A DNA stretch of 64,000 nt from Pseudomonas alkylphenolica (GTDB lineage Bacteria > Pseudomonadota > Gammaproteobacteria > Pseudomonadales > Pseudomonadaceae). The stretch spans positions 3,847,501 to 3,911,500 of the forward strand of contig NZ_CP009048.1 in the NCBI RefSeq assembly GCF_000746525.1, given 5' to 3'. This document shows positions 8,588 to 17,348 of the stretch, piece by piece. Under the pieces are notes generated by a model, which had not been told where the DNA came from, did not search any database, and saw only the letters and a program-made list of their open reading frames with translations. The translations under genes and the position numbers were made by a program. Positions within the stretch are counted from its first letter, which is position 1. Each line of letters begins with the position of its first letter.

Positions 8588-9535
8588 ATGACTTCCATTA
8601 ACCGCGCAGATCGCCCTTCCGTTTCGTTCCGGCTGAGCAGGGCCGAACTGGTCCTGGTGTTTATCACCATGCTCTGGGGCGGAACCTTCCTGTTGGTACA
8701 TAACGTCATGACCGTCAGCGGACCGATGTTCTTTGTCGGCCTGCGTTTTGCCGCTGCCACCCTGTTCGTCGGCCTGGTCTCGGCCCGTGCTTTGTCGGGA
8801 CTGACTGCTACCGAATTCAAAGCCGGCGTACTGATCGGGATCTCGATCATGCTCGGCTATGGCTTGCAAACCTATGGACTACAGACCATCAGCAGCAGCC
8901 AGTCGGCCTTTATCACTGCCTTGTACGTGCCCTTTGTGCCTTTGCTGCAATGGCTGGTACTGGGCCGGCGTCCAGGCCTGATGCCAAGCCTGGGGATTGG
9001 CCTGGCCTTTGTCGGCCTGATGTTGCTGGCTGGCCCGGAAGGCGGCTCGCTGCAGTTGAGTACCGGCGAGATCGTCACGCTGGTCAGTGCCGTGGCAATC
9101 GCCGCGGAAATCATCCTGATCAGCCGCTATGCCGGCAAGGTCGATGTACGCCGGGTCACAGTGGTGCAACTGGCAACGGCCTCGGTGCTGTCGTTCTTGA
9201 TGGTGCTGCCTACCCAGGAACCACTGCCGGATTTCTCCTGGCTGCTGCTGCTCAGCGCCCTGGGTCTTGGCGCCATGAGCGCGGTCATTCAGGTGGCCAT
9301 GAACTGGGCGCAGAAATCGGTTTCACCGACCCGGGCAACGCTGATCTATGCAGGCGAACCGGTCTGGGCCGGTATCGTTGGACGCATCGCAGGCGAGCGC
9401 TTGCCGGGTATCGCGCTGTTTGGCGGGTTGCTGATTGTCATTGCCGTGATCGTCAGCGAACTGAAAATCAAACGCCGGGAACAGGCGCCCAACGTACTTG
9501 AAGCGCCTGAACAAGGACAAGAAGCGGGGCTGTAG
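8588..9535 (+). CDS. EamA/DMT-superfamily inner-membrane transporter
   Basis: The 315-residue product has about ten hydrophobic segments forming two EamA repeats (first repeat begins LVLVFITMLWGGTFLLVHN; second has EIVTLVSAVAIAAEIILISR). Such proteins export small metabolites or amino acids from the cytoplasm. The frame can start at a GTG at 8558; the ATG at 8588 with AAGG upstream fits the family better. A possible -10 (TATACT, 8534-8539) lies in front. The divergent XRE-cupin regulator suggests ligand-controlled expression. Confidence 0.85.
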   Translation: MTSINRADRPSVSFRLSRAELVLVFITMLWGGTFLLVHNVMTVSGPMFFVGLRFAAATLFVGLVSARALSGLTATEFKAGVLIGISIMLGYGLQTYGLQTISSSQSAFITALYVPFVPLLQWLVLGRRPGLMPSLGIGLAFVGLMLLAGPEGGSLQLSTGEIVTLVSAVAIAAEIILISRYAGKVDVRRVTVVQLATASVLSFLMVLPTQEPLPDFSWLLLLSALGLGAMSAVIQVAMNWAQKSVSPTRATLIYAGEPVWAGIVGRIAGERLPGIALFGGLLIVIAVIVSELKIKRREQAPNVLEAPEQGQEAGL

Positions 9536-9684
9536 AGGCCAAAACCGGTCTATCCTTTGAAAAAAACTGTTATAAAAAAAACGTTTGATACAGCGCCTTT
9601 GTAGAATTCTGCCACAGCTTCTGTGTTGGTGATCGACGGTACGCCACGTATGATCCCTTACAAACTCCTGCAGATTAGAAATCT

Positions 9685-12600
9685 ATGTCCTTGATAGTGC
9701 TACTGCTTCTGCCGTTCATCGGCAGCTGCCTGGCGGCTGTCTTGCCGCACAACGCCCGCAACAGCGAGTCGTTGCTTGCCGGGCTCGTCGCTCTGGTCGG
9801 TACCGTCCAGGTAGCCCTGCTGTACCCGCAGATTGCCCATGGAGGGGTGATCCGCGAAGAATTTCTCTGGCTGCCGAGCCTGGGCCTGAACCTGGTCCTG
9901 CGCATGGACGGCTTTGCCTGGCTGTTCTCCCTGCTGGTGCTGGGTATCGGTACCCTGGTGTCGTTGTATGCGCGCTACTACATGTCGCCGCAAGATCCGG
10001 TACCGCGGTTCTTCGCTTTTTTCCTGGCGTTCATGGGCGCAATGCTCGGCCTGGTGATCTCCGGCAACCTGATCCAGATCGTATTCTTCTGGGAACTGAC
10101 CAGCGTTTTCTCGTTCCTGCTGATCGGCTACTGGCATCACCGCGCCGACGCCCGCCGCGGTGCCTACATGGCCCTGATGGTCACCGGTGCTGGCGGTTTG
10201 TGCCTGCTGGCGGGGGTGCTGCTGCTCGGCCATGTGGTTGGCAGCTATGACCTGGACAAGGTCCTCGCTGCCGGTGAGCTGATTCGCAATCATGCCCTGT
10301 ATCCCGTCCTGCTCCCCCTGATTCTCCTCGGCGCCCTGAGTAAAAGCGCACAGTTCCCCTTCCACTTCTGGCTGCCACATGCCATGGCTGCGCCGACGCC
10401 AGTTTCGGCGTACCTGCATTCGGCGACCATGGTCAAAGCCGGGGTATTTCTCCTGGCACGTCTGTGGCCGGTACTTTCCGGCAGCGAAGAATGGTTCTGG
10501 ATCGTCGGCGGCGCCGGGGCCTGCACCCTGTTGCTGGGTGCTTTCGCGGCCATGTTCCAGAACGATCTCAAGGGCCTGCTGGCCTATTCGACCATCAGCC
10601 ATCTGGGGCTGATCACCCTGCTGCTGGGGCTGAACAGCCCGTTGGCGGCAGTGGCGGCAGTGTTCCATATCCTCAACCATGCCACCTTCAAAGCCTCGCT
10701 GTTCATGGCTGCAGGCATCATCGACCACGAAAGCGGCACGCGTGATATCCGGCGCCTTAGCGGCCTGTTCCGGCTGATACCGTTCACTGCGACCCTGGCC
10801 ATGGTGGCCAGCGCCTCGATGGCCGGGGTCCCGTTGATGAACGGCTTCCTGTCCAAGGAAATGTTCTTCGCCGAAACCGTGTTCATCAACTCCAGCGCCT
10901 GGATCGAAGCCGCCCTGCCGGTAATCGCCACCCTGGCCGGCACGTTCAGCGTGGCCTACGCCTTGCGCTTTACCGTCGATGTGTTCTTCGGCCCGCCGGC
11001 CACCGACCTGCCCCATACCCCGCACGAGCCGCCGCGCTGGATGCGCGCGCCGGTCGAGTTGCTGGTGCTGACCTGCCTGGTGGTCGGCATGTTTCCGGCC
11101 CAGTCGGTCGGACCGCTGCTGGCTGCCGCCGCGCTGCCGGTAGTGGGCGGTACGCTGCCTGAATACAGCCTGGCGATCTGGCATGGCTGGAATGCGCCGC
11201 TGATCATGAGTCTGATCGCCATGAGCGGCGGCATCCTGCTCTACCTGCTACTGCGTAACCAGCTCAAGCTGGGCCGCTTCCCTTATCCGCCACTGATCGA
11301 ACGATTCAATGGCAAGCGTCTGTTCGAACACGGCCAGGTGCAGCTGATGCGCATGGCCCGCCGCTTTGAGCGCACCATGACCACCCGGCGCTTGCAAAAG
11401 CAGCTGTTCATGCTAGTGCTGGTAGCGTTCCTGGCAGGCCTGCTGCCGATGCTGCAAAGCGGCCTGAGCTGGGGTGACCGGCCGAAAATCCCGGGCTCCG
11501 GGGTGTTCGTCACGCTCTGGCTGATCGCTATTGCCTGCGCCCTGGGCGCCGCCTGGCAAGCCAAGTACCACCGGCTGGCAGCCCTGACCATGGTCAGTGT
11601 CTGCGGCCTGATGACCTGTATCACCTTCGTCTGGTTCTCGGCACCGGACCTGGCCCTGACCCAACTGGCGGTTGAAGTGGTTACCACGGTACTGATCCTC
11701 CTCGGCTTGCGCTGGTTGCCACGACGTATCGAGGGGGTTTCGCCTTTGCCTGGCAGCCAGGAGCAGGCACGCCTGCGGCGCCTGCGCGACCTGATTCTTG
11801 CAGTGCTGGTGGGTACCGGGATGGCGCTGCTGTCCTATGCGATGCTGACGCGCCCGACCCCCAACGACATTTCTTCGTTCTACCTGAGCCGCGCTCTGCC
11901 CGAGGGCGGCGGCAGCAACGTGGTCAATGTCATGCTCGTCGACTTCCGCGGATTCGACACCCTGGGTGAAGTGACCGTGCTGGTTGCCGTGGCGCTGGCG
12001 GTGTTTGCCCTGTTGCGGCGCTTCCGTCCTCCCCGCGAGAGCATGCAACTACCGGCCCAGCAACGCCTGCTGGCACCTGACGTGGTCACCGATCTGGTCA
12101 ACCCGCGTCAGGCTGCCGACACGGCGCTGGGCTTCATGATGGTTCCGGCGGTGCTGGTGCGCCTGCTGCTGCCAATTGCCCTGGTGGTATCGATGTACCT
12201 GTTCATGCGCGGACACAACCAACCCGGCGGTGGTTTTGTCGCGGGACTGGTGATGTCGGTGGCCTTCATCCTCCAATACATGGTCGCAGGCACCCAGTGG
12301 GTGGAAGCGCAAATGAGCTTGCGTCCGTTGCGCTGGATGGGTACCGGCTTGCTCTGCGCCACCCTCACTGGCGGCGGCGCGATGCTGCTCGGCTACCCCT
12401 TCCTGACCACGCACACCGCACACCTGCATCTGCCGCTGCTGGGCGATATCCATTTCGCCAGTGCATTGTTCTTCGATGTCGGCATCTTCACCGTGGTGGT
12501 CGGTTCGACCCTGTTGATTCTTACTGCCCTGGCTCACCAGTCGGTGCGCGGACACCGTCCGGCCAGCCAGCCCAAAGCCACCCAGACAGGAGCCGCCTGA
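9685..12600 (+). CDS. shaA: monovalent cation/proton antiporter subunit A fused to subunit B
   Basis: This is the largest subunit of the Mrp/Sha/Pha antiporter, which exchanges Na+ or K+ for protons in the inner membrane. In 971 residues, the N-terminal part (about 1-500) is a NuoL/ND5-like proton channel with the LLEL-type glutamate segment FFWELTSVFSFLLIGYWHH and lysine/histidine residues such as SKSAQFPFHFWLPHAM. A MrpA C-terminal domain follows. The last ~150 residues are a MnhB domain (YLFMRGHNQPGGGFVAGLV), showing the A-B fusion typical of group 2 operons. It is first in a six-gene operon, and its stop overlaps the next ATG by one base. AT-rich sequence lies at about 9555-9590 upstream. 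Confidence 0.95.
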   Translation: MSLIVLLLLPFIGSCLAAVLPHNARNSESLLAGLVALVGTVQVALLYPQIAHGGVIREEFLWLPSLGLNLVLRMDGFAWLFSLLVLGIGTLVSLYARYYMSPQDPVPRFFAFFLAFMGAMLGLVISGNLIQIVFFWELTSVFSFLLIGYWHHRADARRGAYMALMVTGAGGLCLLAGVLLLGHVVGSYDLDKVLAAGELIRNHALYPVLLPLILLGALSKSAQFPFHFWLPHAMAAPTPVSAYLHSATMVKAGVFLLARLWPVLSGSEEWFWIVGGAGACTLLLGAFAAMFQNDLKGLLAYSTISHLGLITLLLGLNSPLAAVAAVFHILNHATFKASLFMAAGIIDHESGTRDIRRLSGLFRLIPFTATLAMVASASMAGVPLMNGFLSKEMFFAETVFINSSAWIEAALPVIATLAGTFSVAYALRFTVDVFFGPPATDLPHTPHEPPRWMRAPVELLVLTCLVVGMFPAQSVGPLLAAAALPVVGGTLPEYSLAIWHGWNAPLIMSLIAMSGGILLYLLLRNQLKLGRFPYPPLIERFNGKRLFEHGQVQLMRMARRFERTMTTRRLQKQLFMLVLVAFLAGLLPMLQSGLSWGDRPKIPGSGVFVTLWLIAIACALGAAWQAKYHRLAALTMVSVCGLMTCITFVWFSAPDLALTQLAVEVVTTVLILLGLRWLPRRIEGVSPLPGSQEQARLRRLRDLILAVLVGTGMALLSYAMLTRPTPNDISSFYLSRALPEGGGSNVVNVMLVDFRGFDTLGEVTVLVAVALAVFALLRRFRPPRESMQLPAQQRLLAPDVVTDLVNPRQAADTALGFMMVPAVLVRLLLPIALVVSMYLFMRGHNQPGGGFVAGLVMSVAFILQYMVAGTQWVEAQMSLRPLRWMGTGLLCATLTGGGAMLLGYPFLTTHTAHLHLPLLGDIHFASALFFDVGIFTVVVGSTLLILTALAHQSVRGHRPASQPKATQTGAA

Positions 12601-12944
12601 TGGAAGAAGTCATCGCAATCGCCATTGGTGTACTCGCTGCCTCCGGGGTCTGGCTGATCCTGCGCCCGCGAACCTTCCAGGTGGTGATGGGCCTGTGCCT
12701 GCTGTCCTATGGCGTCAACCTGTTCATCTTCAGCATGGGTAGCCTGTTCATCGGCAAGGAGCCGATCATCAAGGATGGCGTGCCCCAGGACCTGCTCAAC
12801 TATACCGATCCCCTGCCCCAGGCCCTGGTGCTTACCGCCATCGTCATCAGCTTTGCCATGACCGCACTGTTTCTGGTGGTGCTGCTGGCATCGCGCGGGC
12901 TGACCGGCACCGACCACGTGGACGGCCGGGAGCCCAACGAATGA
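12600..12944 (+). CDS. shaC: monovalent cation/proton antiporter subunit C
   Basis: A NuoK-like membrane subunit of 114 residues with three transmembrane helices (MEEVIAIAIGVLAASGVWLIL, VVMGLCLLSYGVNLFIF, ALVLTAIVISFAMTALFLVV; these are slightly overlapping the loops). The frame is open much farther upstream, but the ATG overlapping the stop of shaA (TGATG) is the proper start and matches the family length. It ends with a 4-base ATGA overlap with shaD. It forms part of the hetero-oligomeric antiporter with the other Sha proteins. Confidence 0.94.
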   Translation: MEEVIAIAIGVLAASGVWLILRPRTFQVVMGLCLLSYGVNLFIFSMGSLFIGKEPIIKDGVPQDLLNYTDPLPQALVLTAIVISFAMTALFLVVLLASRGLTGTDHVDGREPNE

Positions 12945-14623
12945 GTTTCATGAATCAACTGATTGTTGCGCCGATCCTGCTGCCGCTGCTCACTGCGGCA
13001 CTGATGTTGCTGCTGGGCGAAAAACGCAGGCCCCTCAAGGCCCGCCTTAACCTGTTCTCCAGCCTCCTGGGGCTGGCAATCTCGATTACCTTGCTGCTGT
13101 GGGTCCAGGCCCAGGGGCAAGCCAGCTCGATTGGTGTTTACCTGCCGGGCAACTGGCCGGCACCGTTTGGCATCGCACTGGTGGTTGACCGACTTTCGGC
13201 ATTGATGCTGGTGCTTACCGGGATCGTCGGTGTCAGCGCACTGATTTTCGCCATGGCCCGCTGGGACGGCGCCGGGGCCAGCTTCCACGCGCTGTTCCAG
13301 ATTCAGCTGATGGGCCTCTACGGGGCATTTCTGACTGCCGACCTGTTCAACCTGTTCGTATTCTTCGAGGTACTGCTGGCGGCGTCTTACGGTTTGCTGC
13401 TGCACGGCTCCGGGCGGGCGCGAGTCAAGGCCGGCCTGCATTACATCGCCATCAACCTGTTCGCCTCGTCGCTGTTCCTGGTCGGTGCCGCGATGCTCTA
13501 TGGTGTCACCGGCACCCTGAACATGGCCGACCTGGCCCTGAAAATCCCGCTGGTGCCGGAAGCCGACCGCGGCCTGCTGCACGCAGGTGCTGCTATCCTG
13601 GCCACGGCCTTCCTGGCCAAGGCCGGGATCTGGCCGTTGAACTTCTGGTTGGTGCCGGCCTACTCCGCCGCCAGCGCACCCGTGGCGGCGCTGTTCGCAA
13701 TCATGACCAAGGTTGGCATCTATACCGTGCTACGCCTGTGGACGTTGCTGTTTTCCGGTCAGGCGGGCGCCTCATCCTTCTTTGGTGGCGAATGGCTGGT
13801 CTATGGCGGCCTGGCAACGCTGGGCTGCGCAGCCGTGTCGATCCTTGCCGCCCAGCGCCTGGAGCGTATGGCGAGCATAAGCATCCTGGCTTCGGCGGGC
13901 ACGCTCATGGCGGCCATCGGCTTTGGTCAGACCGCATTGACGGCCGGGGCGCTGTTCTACCTGGTCAGCTCAACCCTGGCTTTGTGCGCCCTGTTCCTGC
14001 TGGCCGAGCTGATCGAGCGTTCGCGCTCGGCCAACGAACTGCCACTGGATGACGACGACTGCCACCCTTCACCGCTCGAATCCTTGCACCCACCGAAAGG
14101 CATCAACCTCGATGACGAACAGAAGGCCGTCATCGGCCAGGTGATCCCCTGGACCATGGCCTTCCTCGGTTTGAGCTTTATCGCTTGTGCGCTGCTGATC
14201 ATCGGCATGCCGCCACTCTCAGGCTTTATCGGCAAGATCAGCCTGATTGCTGCACTGTTCAATCCCCAGGGTCTGGGCACCACCCCCGAGCAACCGCTCT
14301 CGATCCAGGGCTGGACCCTGGTAGCGCTGCTGATACTCTCCGGCCTGGCCTCGTTGGTTGCCCTGGCCCGCGTCGGCATCCAGCGCTTCTGGACACCTCA
14401 GGATCGCCCCTCGCCGGCACTGCGTCGCTATGAGTGCATTCCCATCGTGGTTCTGCTCGGGCTGTGTATCGCCTTGAGCATACGCGCTGAACCGCTGCTG
14501 CGTTATACCCAGGACACCGCTGCAAGCCTTCAGGACCCTGAGCAATATGTCAGCGCGGTGCTCGCTACCCGGCCAATCCCCGGCCCCACCAGCCAGGCCG
14601 CCAGCGCACAGGTGCAACCATGA
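12941..14623 (+). CDS. shaD: monovalent cation/proton antiporter subunit D
   Basis: A NuoM/NuoN-like subunit of 560 residues with about 14 membrane helices. Family landmarks are the channel glutamate in NLFVFFEVLLAASYGLLLHG (about 140-160) and the lysine segment FLAKAGIWPLNFWLVPAYSAA (about 222-242). A hydrophilic loop (DDDDCHPSPLESLHPPKG, about 366-385) precedes the last helices. Starts and stops overlap those of shaC and shaE by four bases each, implying translational coupling within the operon. Confidence 0.95.
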   Translation: MSFMNQLIVAPILLPLLTAALMLLLGEKRRPLKARLNLFSSLLGLAISITLLLWVQAQGQASSIGVYLPGNWPAPFGIALVVDRLSALMLVLTGIVGVSALIFAMARWDGAGASFHALFQIQLMGLYGAFLTADLFNLFVFFEVLLAASYGLLLHGSGRARVKAGLHYIAINLFASSLFLVGAAMLYGVTGTLNMADLALKIPLVPEADRGLLHAGAAILATAFLAKAGIWPLNFWLVPAYSAASAPVAALFAIMTKVGIYTVLRLWTLLFSGQAGASSFFGGEWLVYGGLATLGCAAVSILAAQRLERMASISILASAGTLMAAIGFGQTALTAGALFYLVSSTLALCALFLLAELIERSRSANELPLDDDDCHPSPLESLHPPKGINLDDEQKAVIGQVIPWTMAFLGLSFIACALLIIGMPPLSGFIGKISLIAALFNPQGLGTTPEQPLSIQGWTLVALLILSGLASLVALARVGIQRFWTPQDRPSPALRRYECIPIVVLLGLCIALSIRAEPLLRYTQDTAASLQDPEQYVSAVLATRPIPGPTSQAASAQVQP

Positions 14624-15108
14624 GACGCCTGTTTCCCGCTCCGCTGCTGTCGTTGTCCCTGTGCCTGTTGTGGTTGCTGCTGAACCTCTCGGTAAGCCCG
14701 GGCAACCTGTTGCTTGCTGTCTTGCTGGGCGTGTTTGCGCCACTGCTGATGGCACCGTTGCGGCCCGTGACAGTACGCATCCGCCACCCCTGGACGGTCC
14801 TGCGCCTGATCATGCGAGTCGGCATTGACGTGCTGATCTCCAACCTGCAAGTGGCTCGTGGGGTCTGGTCTGCCAAGCGTCGTGCGCCGCGTTCTCGCTT
14901 CGTGCATATTCCACTGGACCTGCGCGACGCCCACGGCCTGGCGGCGCTGTCGATGATCACCACGGTGATCCCCGGCACTATCTGGTCGGAGCTGGCACTG
15001 GATCGCAGCATCCTGCTGCTGCATGTATTCGACCTGGACGATGAAGCGCAATTTATCGAACACTTCAAACAGACCTATGAACGTCCGCTGATGGAGATCT
15101 TCGAATGA
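14620..15108 (+). CDS. shaE: monovalent cation/proton antiporter subunit E
   Basis: A 162-residue MnhE-family membrane subunit. It has two or three N-terminal helices (LSLCLLWLLLNLSVSPGNLLL), then a cytosolic domain with the family pattern LDLRDAHGLAALSMITTVIPGT and the C-terminal LLHVFDLDDEAQF. It overlaps its neighbours by 4 bases on both sides. It is needed for assembly or stability of the Sha complex in studied homologues. Confidence 0.93.
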   Translation: MRRLFPAPLLSLSLCLLWLLLNLSVSPGNLLLAVLLGVFAPLLMAPLRPVTVRIRHPWTVLRLIMRVGIDVLISNLQVARGVWSAKRRAPRSRFVHIPLDLRDAHGLAALSMITTVIPGTIWSELALDRSILLLHVFDLDDEAQFIEHFKQTYERPLMEIFE

Positions 15109-15383
15109 CTGGCCTGCTTGCCAATGCCATTCTCGCCAGCCTGTTCATCTTTGCCCTGGCCATGGCCCTGACCCTGTTCCGGCTGTTTCGCGGCCCTTCG
15201 GCCCAGGACCGGGTTCTGGCGCTGGACTACCTGTACATCCTGGCGATGCTGATGATGCTGGTACTGGGTATTCGTTATGCCAGCGACACCTACTTCGAGG
15301 GGGCACTACTGATTGCCTTGTTCGGCTTCGTCGGCTCGTTTGCCCTGGCCAAATTCCTGTTGCGTGGCGAGGTGATCGAATGA
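15105..15383 (+). CDS. shaF: monovalent cation/proton antiporter subunit F
   Basis: A 92-residue MnhF-family subunit with three transmembrane helices and the conserved RLFRGPSAQDRVLALD segment after helix 1. The start and stop overlap shaE and shaG by four bases. MnhF homologues are also linked to bile-salt or small-organic export in other bacteria, but this operon context indicates the antiporter role. Confidence 0.93.
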   Translation: MTGLLANAILASLFIFALAMALTLFRLFRGPSAQDRVLALDYLYILAMLMMLVLGIRYASDTYFEGALLIALFGFVGSFALAKFLLRGEVIE

Positions 15384-15745
15384 ATAACCTGAACGAACTG
15401 CCTTTCTGGGTCGAGTTGCTGGTTGCCGCATTACTGTTACTGAGCAGCCTGTTCGCCCTGAGCGGGGCGGTGGGCTTGATCCGCCTGAAAGCGTTCTTTC
15501 AGCGCATGCACCCGCCGGCCCTGGCCTCGACCCTGGGAACCTGGTGCGTCGCACTGGCCTCGATCCTGTATTTTTCGGCGCTCAAGCAAGGGCCTGTGCT
15601 GCATGCCTGGCTGATCCCGATCCTGATGGCAATCACGGTGCCGGTGACCACCTTGCTGTTGGCACGCGCTGCACTGTTTCGCAAGCGCATGGCTGGTGAT
15701 GACGTGCCAGAGGAAGTCAGTAGCGGGCGTGATCGTGGCCACTAA
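15380..15745 (+). CDS. shaG: monovalent cation/proton antiporter subunit G
   Basis: The last gene of the operon encodes a 121-residue MnhG-family membrane protein with three helices. Characteristic sequence is GAVGLIRLKAFFQRMHPPALASTLGTW, here split for readability across residues about 29-55, then LIPILMAITVPVTTLLLARAA. The C-terminal tail is hydrophilic. It converges on a small minus-strand gene four bases after its stop, and I see no clear intrinsic terminator between them. Confidence 0.92.
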   Translation: MNNLNELPFWVELLVAALLLLSSLFALSGAVGLIRLKAFFQRMHPPALASTLGTWCVALASILYFSALKQGPVLHAWLIPILMAITVPVTTLLLARAALFRKRMAGDDVPEEVSSGRDRGH

Positions 15746-15748
15746 GCG

Positions 15749-15958
15749 CTATTGGGTCAGCGCCTGCAGTTCGCGGCGGACCATGGCTGCATACTCAGGC
15801 GGGCTCAACTGATACAACTGGCTGGCCACCCAATCGAACCAGCGCCCCTGCAGCCGCTCACGTTGCGCAAGCCACTGCTCGGCTTGCTCACGGGCCTGGG
15901 CCTGATGCCGCGCATGAAAATCGGCACGCCCCAGTGAGGCATCATCCGGCTCGCTCAC
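15749..15958 (-). CDS. small conserved hypothetical protein (69 aa)
   Basis: A small soluble protein rich in Gln, Ala and Arg, with a helical middle (ARHQAQAREQAEQWLAQRERL) and a C-terminal YQLSPPEYAAMVRRELQALTQ. The GTG start at 15958 forms a GTGA overlap with the stop of the upstream gene, indicating translational coupling; the longer frame to 15997 lacks a better start. No known domain is recognised. Its tight coupling suggests it works with the 156-residue protein encoded before it. Confidence 0.65.
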   Translation of the reverse strand: MSEPDDASLGRADFHARHQAQAREQAEQWLAQRERLQGRWFDWVASQLYQLSPPEYAAMVRRELQALTQ

Positions 15959-16425
15959 TCGCTGGCCTTGAACGTGGTCAGCTCGCCTTTGCGCCATTTC
16001 GCCGCCTTGCCGGTGGCAGCCTTGAGGATCTTGCCCAGGCCTTCCTGCAGTTGCTCGTGAGCAGCAAAGATCATCACCACGCCCTGGCCTTCACGCAGGA
16101 CGATGCCCTCACCTTCAGGTACCGAAACAAACGCATAATCACCCAGACCGTAGACGGTAAGTTTGATATCACGGAAACGAACTTCCAGCTTGCCACCTTC
16201 GCGACTGGGCAATACCGCAGCGCGGAAATGATCACCGACCTTGAGTTCCAATCGCTGCTTGTCATCGACAACCAGCGCGGTTTCAGTGTCGATTTCGGCC
16301 ATGTACAGGCCTTCCGCGTTCTGTTCGGTGACATAAACAAAACGCGATTGAAACTGTTTGACCAGTTTGGCCCGAAGATCGCCAAGCACAAACAAGGCGT
16401 GTGTATCCAGATTACTGACTGCCAA
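15955..16425 (-). CDS. conserved hypothetical protein (156 aa) with TTG start
   Basis: This soluble protein begins (L/M)AVSNLDTHALFVLGDLRAKL, has a central AEIDTETALVVDDKQRLELK and ends GKAAKWRKGELTTFKASE. I do not recognise a named domain; the strand-rich pattern would suit a small beta-barrel. The frame is open to an ATG at 16581, but a TTG at 16425 has GAGGAA seven bases upstream and starts the conserved-looking part, so I chose it. It overlaps the 69-residue gene by four bases. Confidence 0.7.
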   Translation of the reverse strand: MAVSNLDTHALFVLGDLRAKLVKQFQSRFVYVTEQNAEGLYMAEIDTETALVVDDKQRLELKVGDHFRAAVLPSREGGKLEVRFRDIKLTVYGLGDYAFVSVPEGEGIVLREGQGVVMIFAAHEQLQEGLGKILKAATGKAAKWRKGELTTFKASE

Positions 16426-16742
16426 TGAAGAATTCCTCAAACCGATTACACGACGCCTCCCCACAGGAACAGCATGGCTCCGTGAAGGCAACGTCACTTC
16501 AATGTCGAAGTCTGAAAGACTAATGGGTATAAGCACGAAGCGTCTGTGCGGGCGGGTGCTGCAGCCTGAAGGATTCGTCATCCTTGCAGGCCAGCCAAAA
16601 CCTCACGACAGGCATTCGGCGGATTTCCGTCAACGGAAACGTACTTTCTGACATCAAAACTGCCAGGAAAATGCGATAGATACATCCAGGCCCCTCGGCA
16701 GAACGGGCCCCCGGATCAATCTACATATCACAGGGAAGGAAT
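16426..16742. other. divergent intergenic region with two hairpins
   Basis: These 317 bases separate two divergent small genes. Two inverted repeats are visible: GCCTGAAGGAT with a near-complement at 16564-16591, and TTTCCG/CGGAAA at 16624-16639. Neither has a T-run. I see no convincing promoter hexamers and no further coding frame. Confidence 0.4.
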
Positions 16743-16955
16743 ATGCACGAAAATACCGAAATCCGTCGAGAGGCAAGCAACATTTCTTACCTCAATATTA
16801 CAAACCAAGGTTCAAGCGCGCATAGCACGCGCTACATCGTGGTGCCTGCCGGGGTCAACTTCTTCCACATCACCGAGCACACTACCGGGCAAGTGAAAGG
16901 TTTTCGCTGCCGACACATCGATGCCTGCGAACTGGCGCGAACACTGGAGCGTTGA
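16743..16955 (+). CDS. small hypothetical protein (70 aa)
   Basis: A 70-residue protein with a very good ribosome site (AGGGAAGGA just before the ATG). It starts MHENTEIRREASNISYLNI and ends VKGFRCRHIDACELARTLER. The two cysteines near the end (Cys-x5-Cys) could bind a metal, but I do not recognise a family. Its short stop-to-stop distance (8 bases) from the convergent 72-residue gene suggests a compact pair of small accessory genes. Confidence 0.6.
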   Translation: MHENTEIRREASNISYLNITNQGSSAHSTRYIVVPAGVNFFHITEHTTGQVKGFRCRHIDACELARTLER

Positions 16956-16963
16956 GCCCGCCT

Positions 16964-17182
16964 TCAAACAGCCTGGCGTACTGCTCCAGGCTGTTGCTTG
17001 CCGCGTAATTGCTCCAGCCATGCAAGCCGGCATTCCTCAGCCTCATCACGGCTGGCGAACGCAGTGCCACGCCGCTCGCCATTGACCAGCACTACCCAAC
17101 AAACACGCTTGCCAACCGTTTGCAGGGACGCAGGAACGCCACTGCCAATCATCACGGCGACATCGACTCGGCTATCCATCAT
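16964..17182 (-). CDS. small hypothetical protein (72 aa)
   Basis: A 72-residue protein, MMDSRVDVAVMIGSGVPASLQ at the start and then VCWVVLVNGERRGTAFASRDEAEECRLAWLEQ, which looks like two strands and a helix. GGAGGGA precedes the tandem ATGs at 17182 and 17179, so either may be used. There is no recognised domain. Confidence 0.6.
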   Translation of the reverse strand: MMDSRVDVAVMIGSGVPASLQTVGKRVCWVVLVNGERRGTAFASRDEAEECRLAWLEQLRGKQQPGAVRQAV

Positions 17183-17302
17183 TCCCTCCGGAATTTAATT
17201 AGCAACCTAACGATATCACCATCATACGCCCGCTTCCGCGGCGGAAAAAGCTATTGCCGGTATAGCTGTATTGCATCGCAAGCAACAAACAGACGAAAAG
17301 CA

Positions 17303-17336
17303 CCAAGGCCCCGAGGATCGCTCCGCGGGGCCTTGG
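17303..17336 (-). terminator. intrinsic terminator after the DksA-like gene
   Basis: An 11-bp perfect stem (CCAAGGCCCCG / CGGGGCCTTGG) is followed on the minus strand by GTGCTTTTCG. It lies 13 bases past the stop of the DksA-like gene. Confidence 0.75.
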
Positions 17337-17348
17337 AAAGGCTGGCTG

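Noticed and set aside
9700..11184. 494-residue open frame on the minus strand opposite shaA
   Set aside because: Shadow of a high-GC coding gene: Gln/His/Gly-rich low-complexity reading with no ribosome site, opposite an unmistakable antiporter subunit.
16564..16591. Hairpin GCCTGAAGGAT with near-complement as a terminator
   Set aside because: No T-run on either strand and no gene ending next to it; kept only as a note in the intergenic entry.
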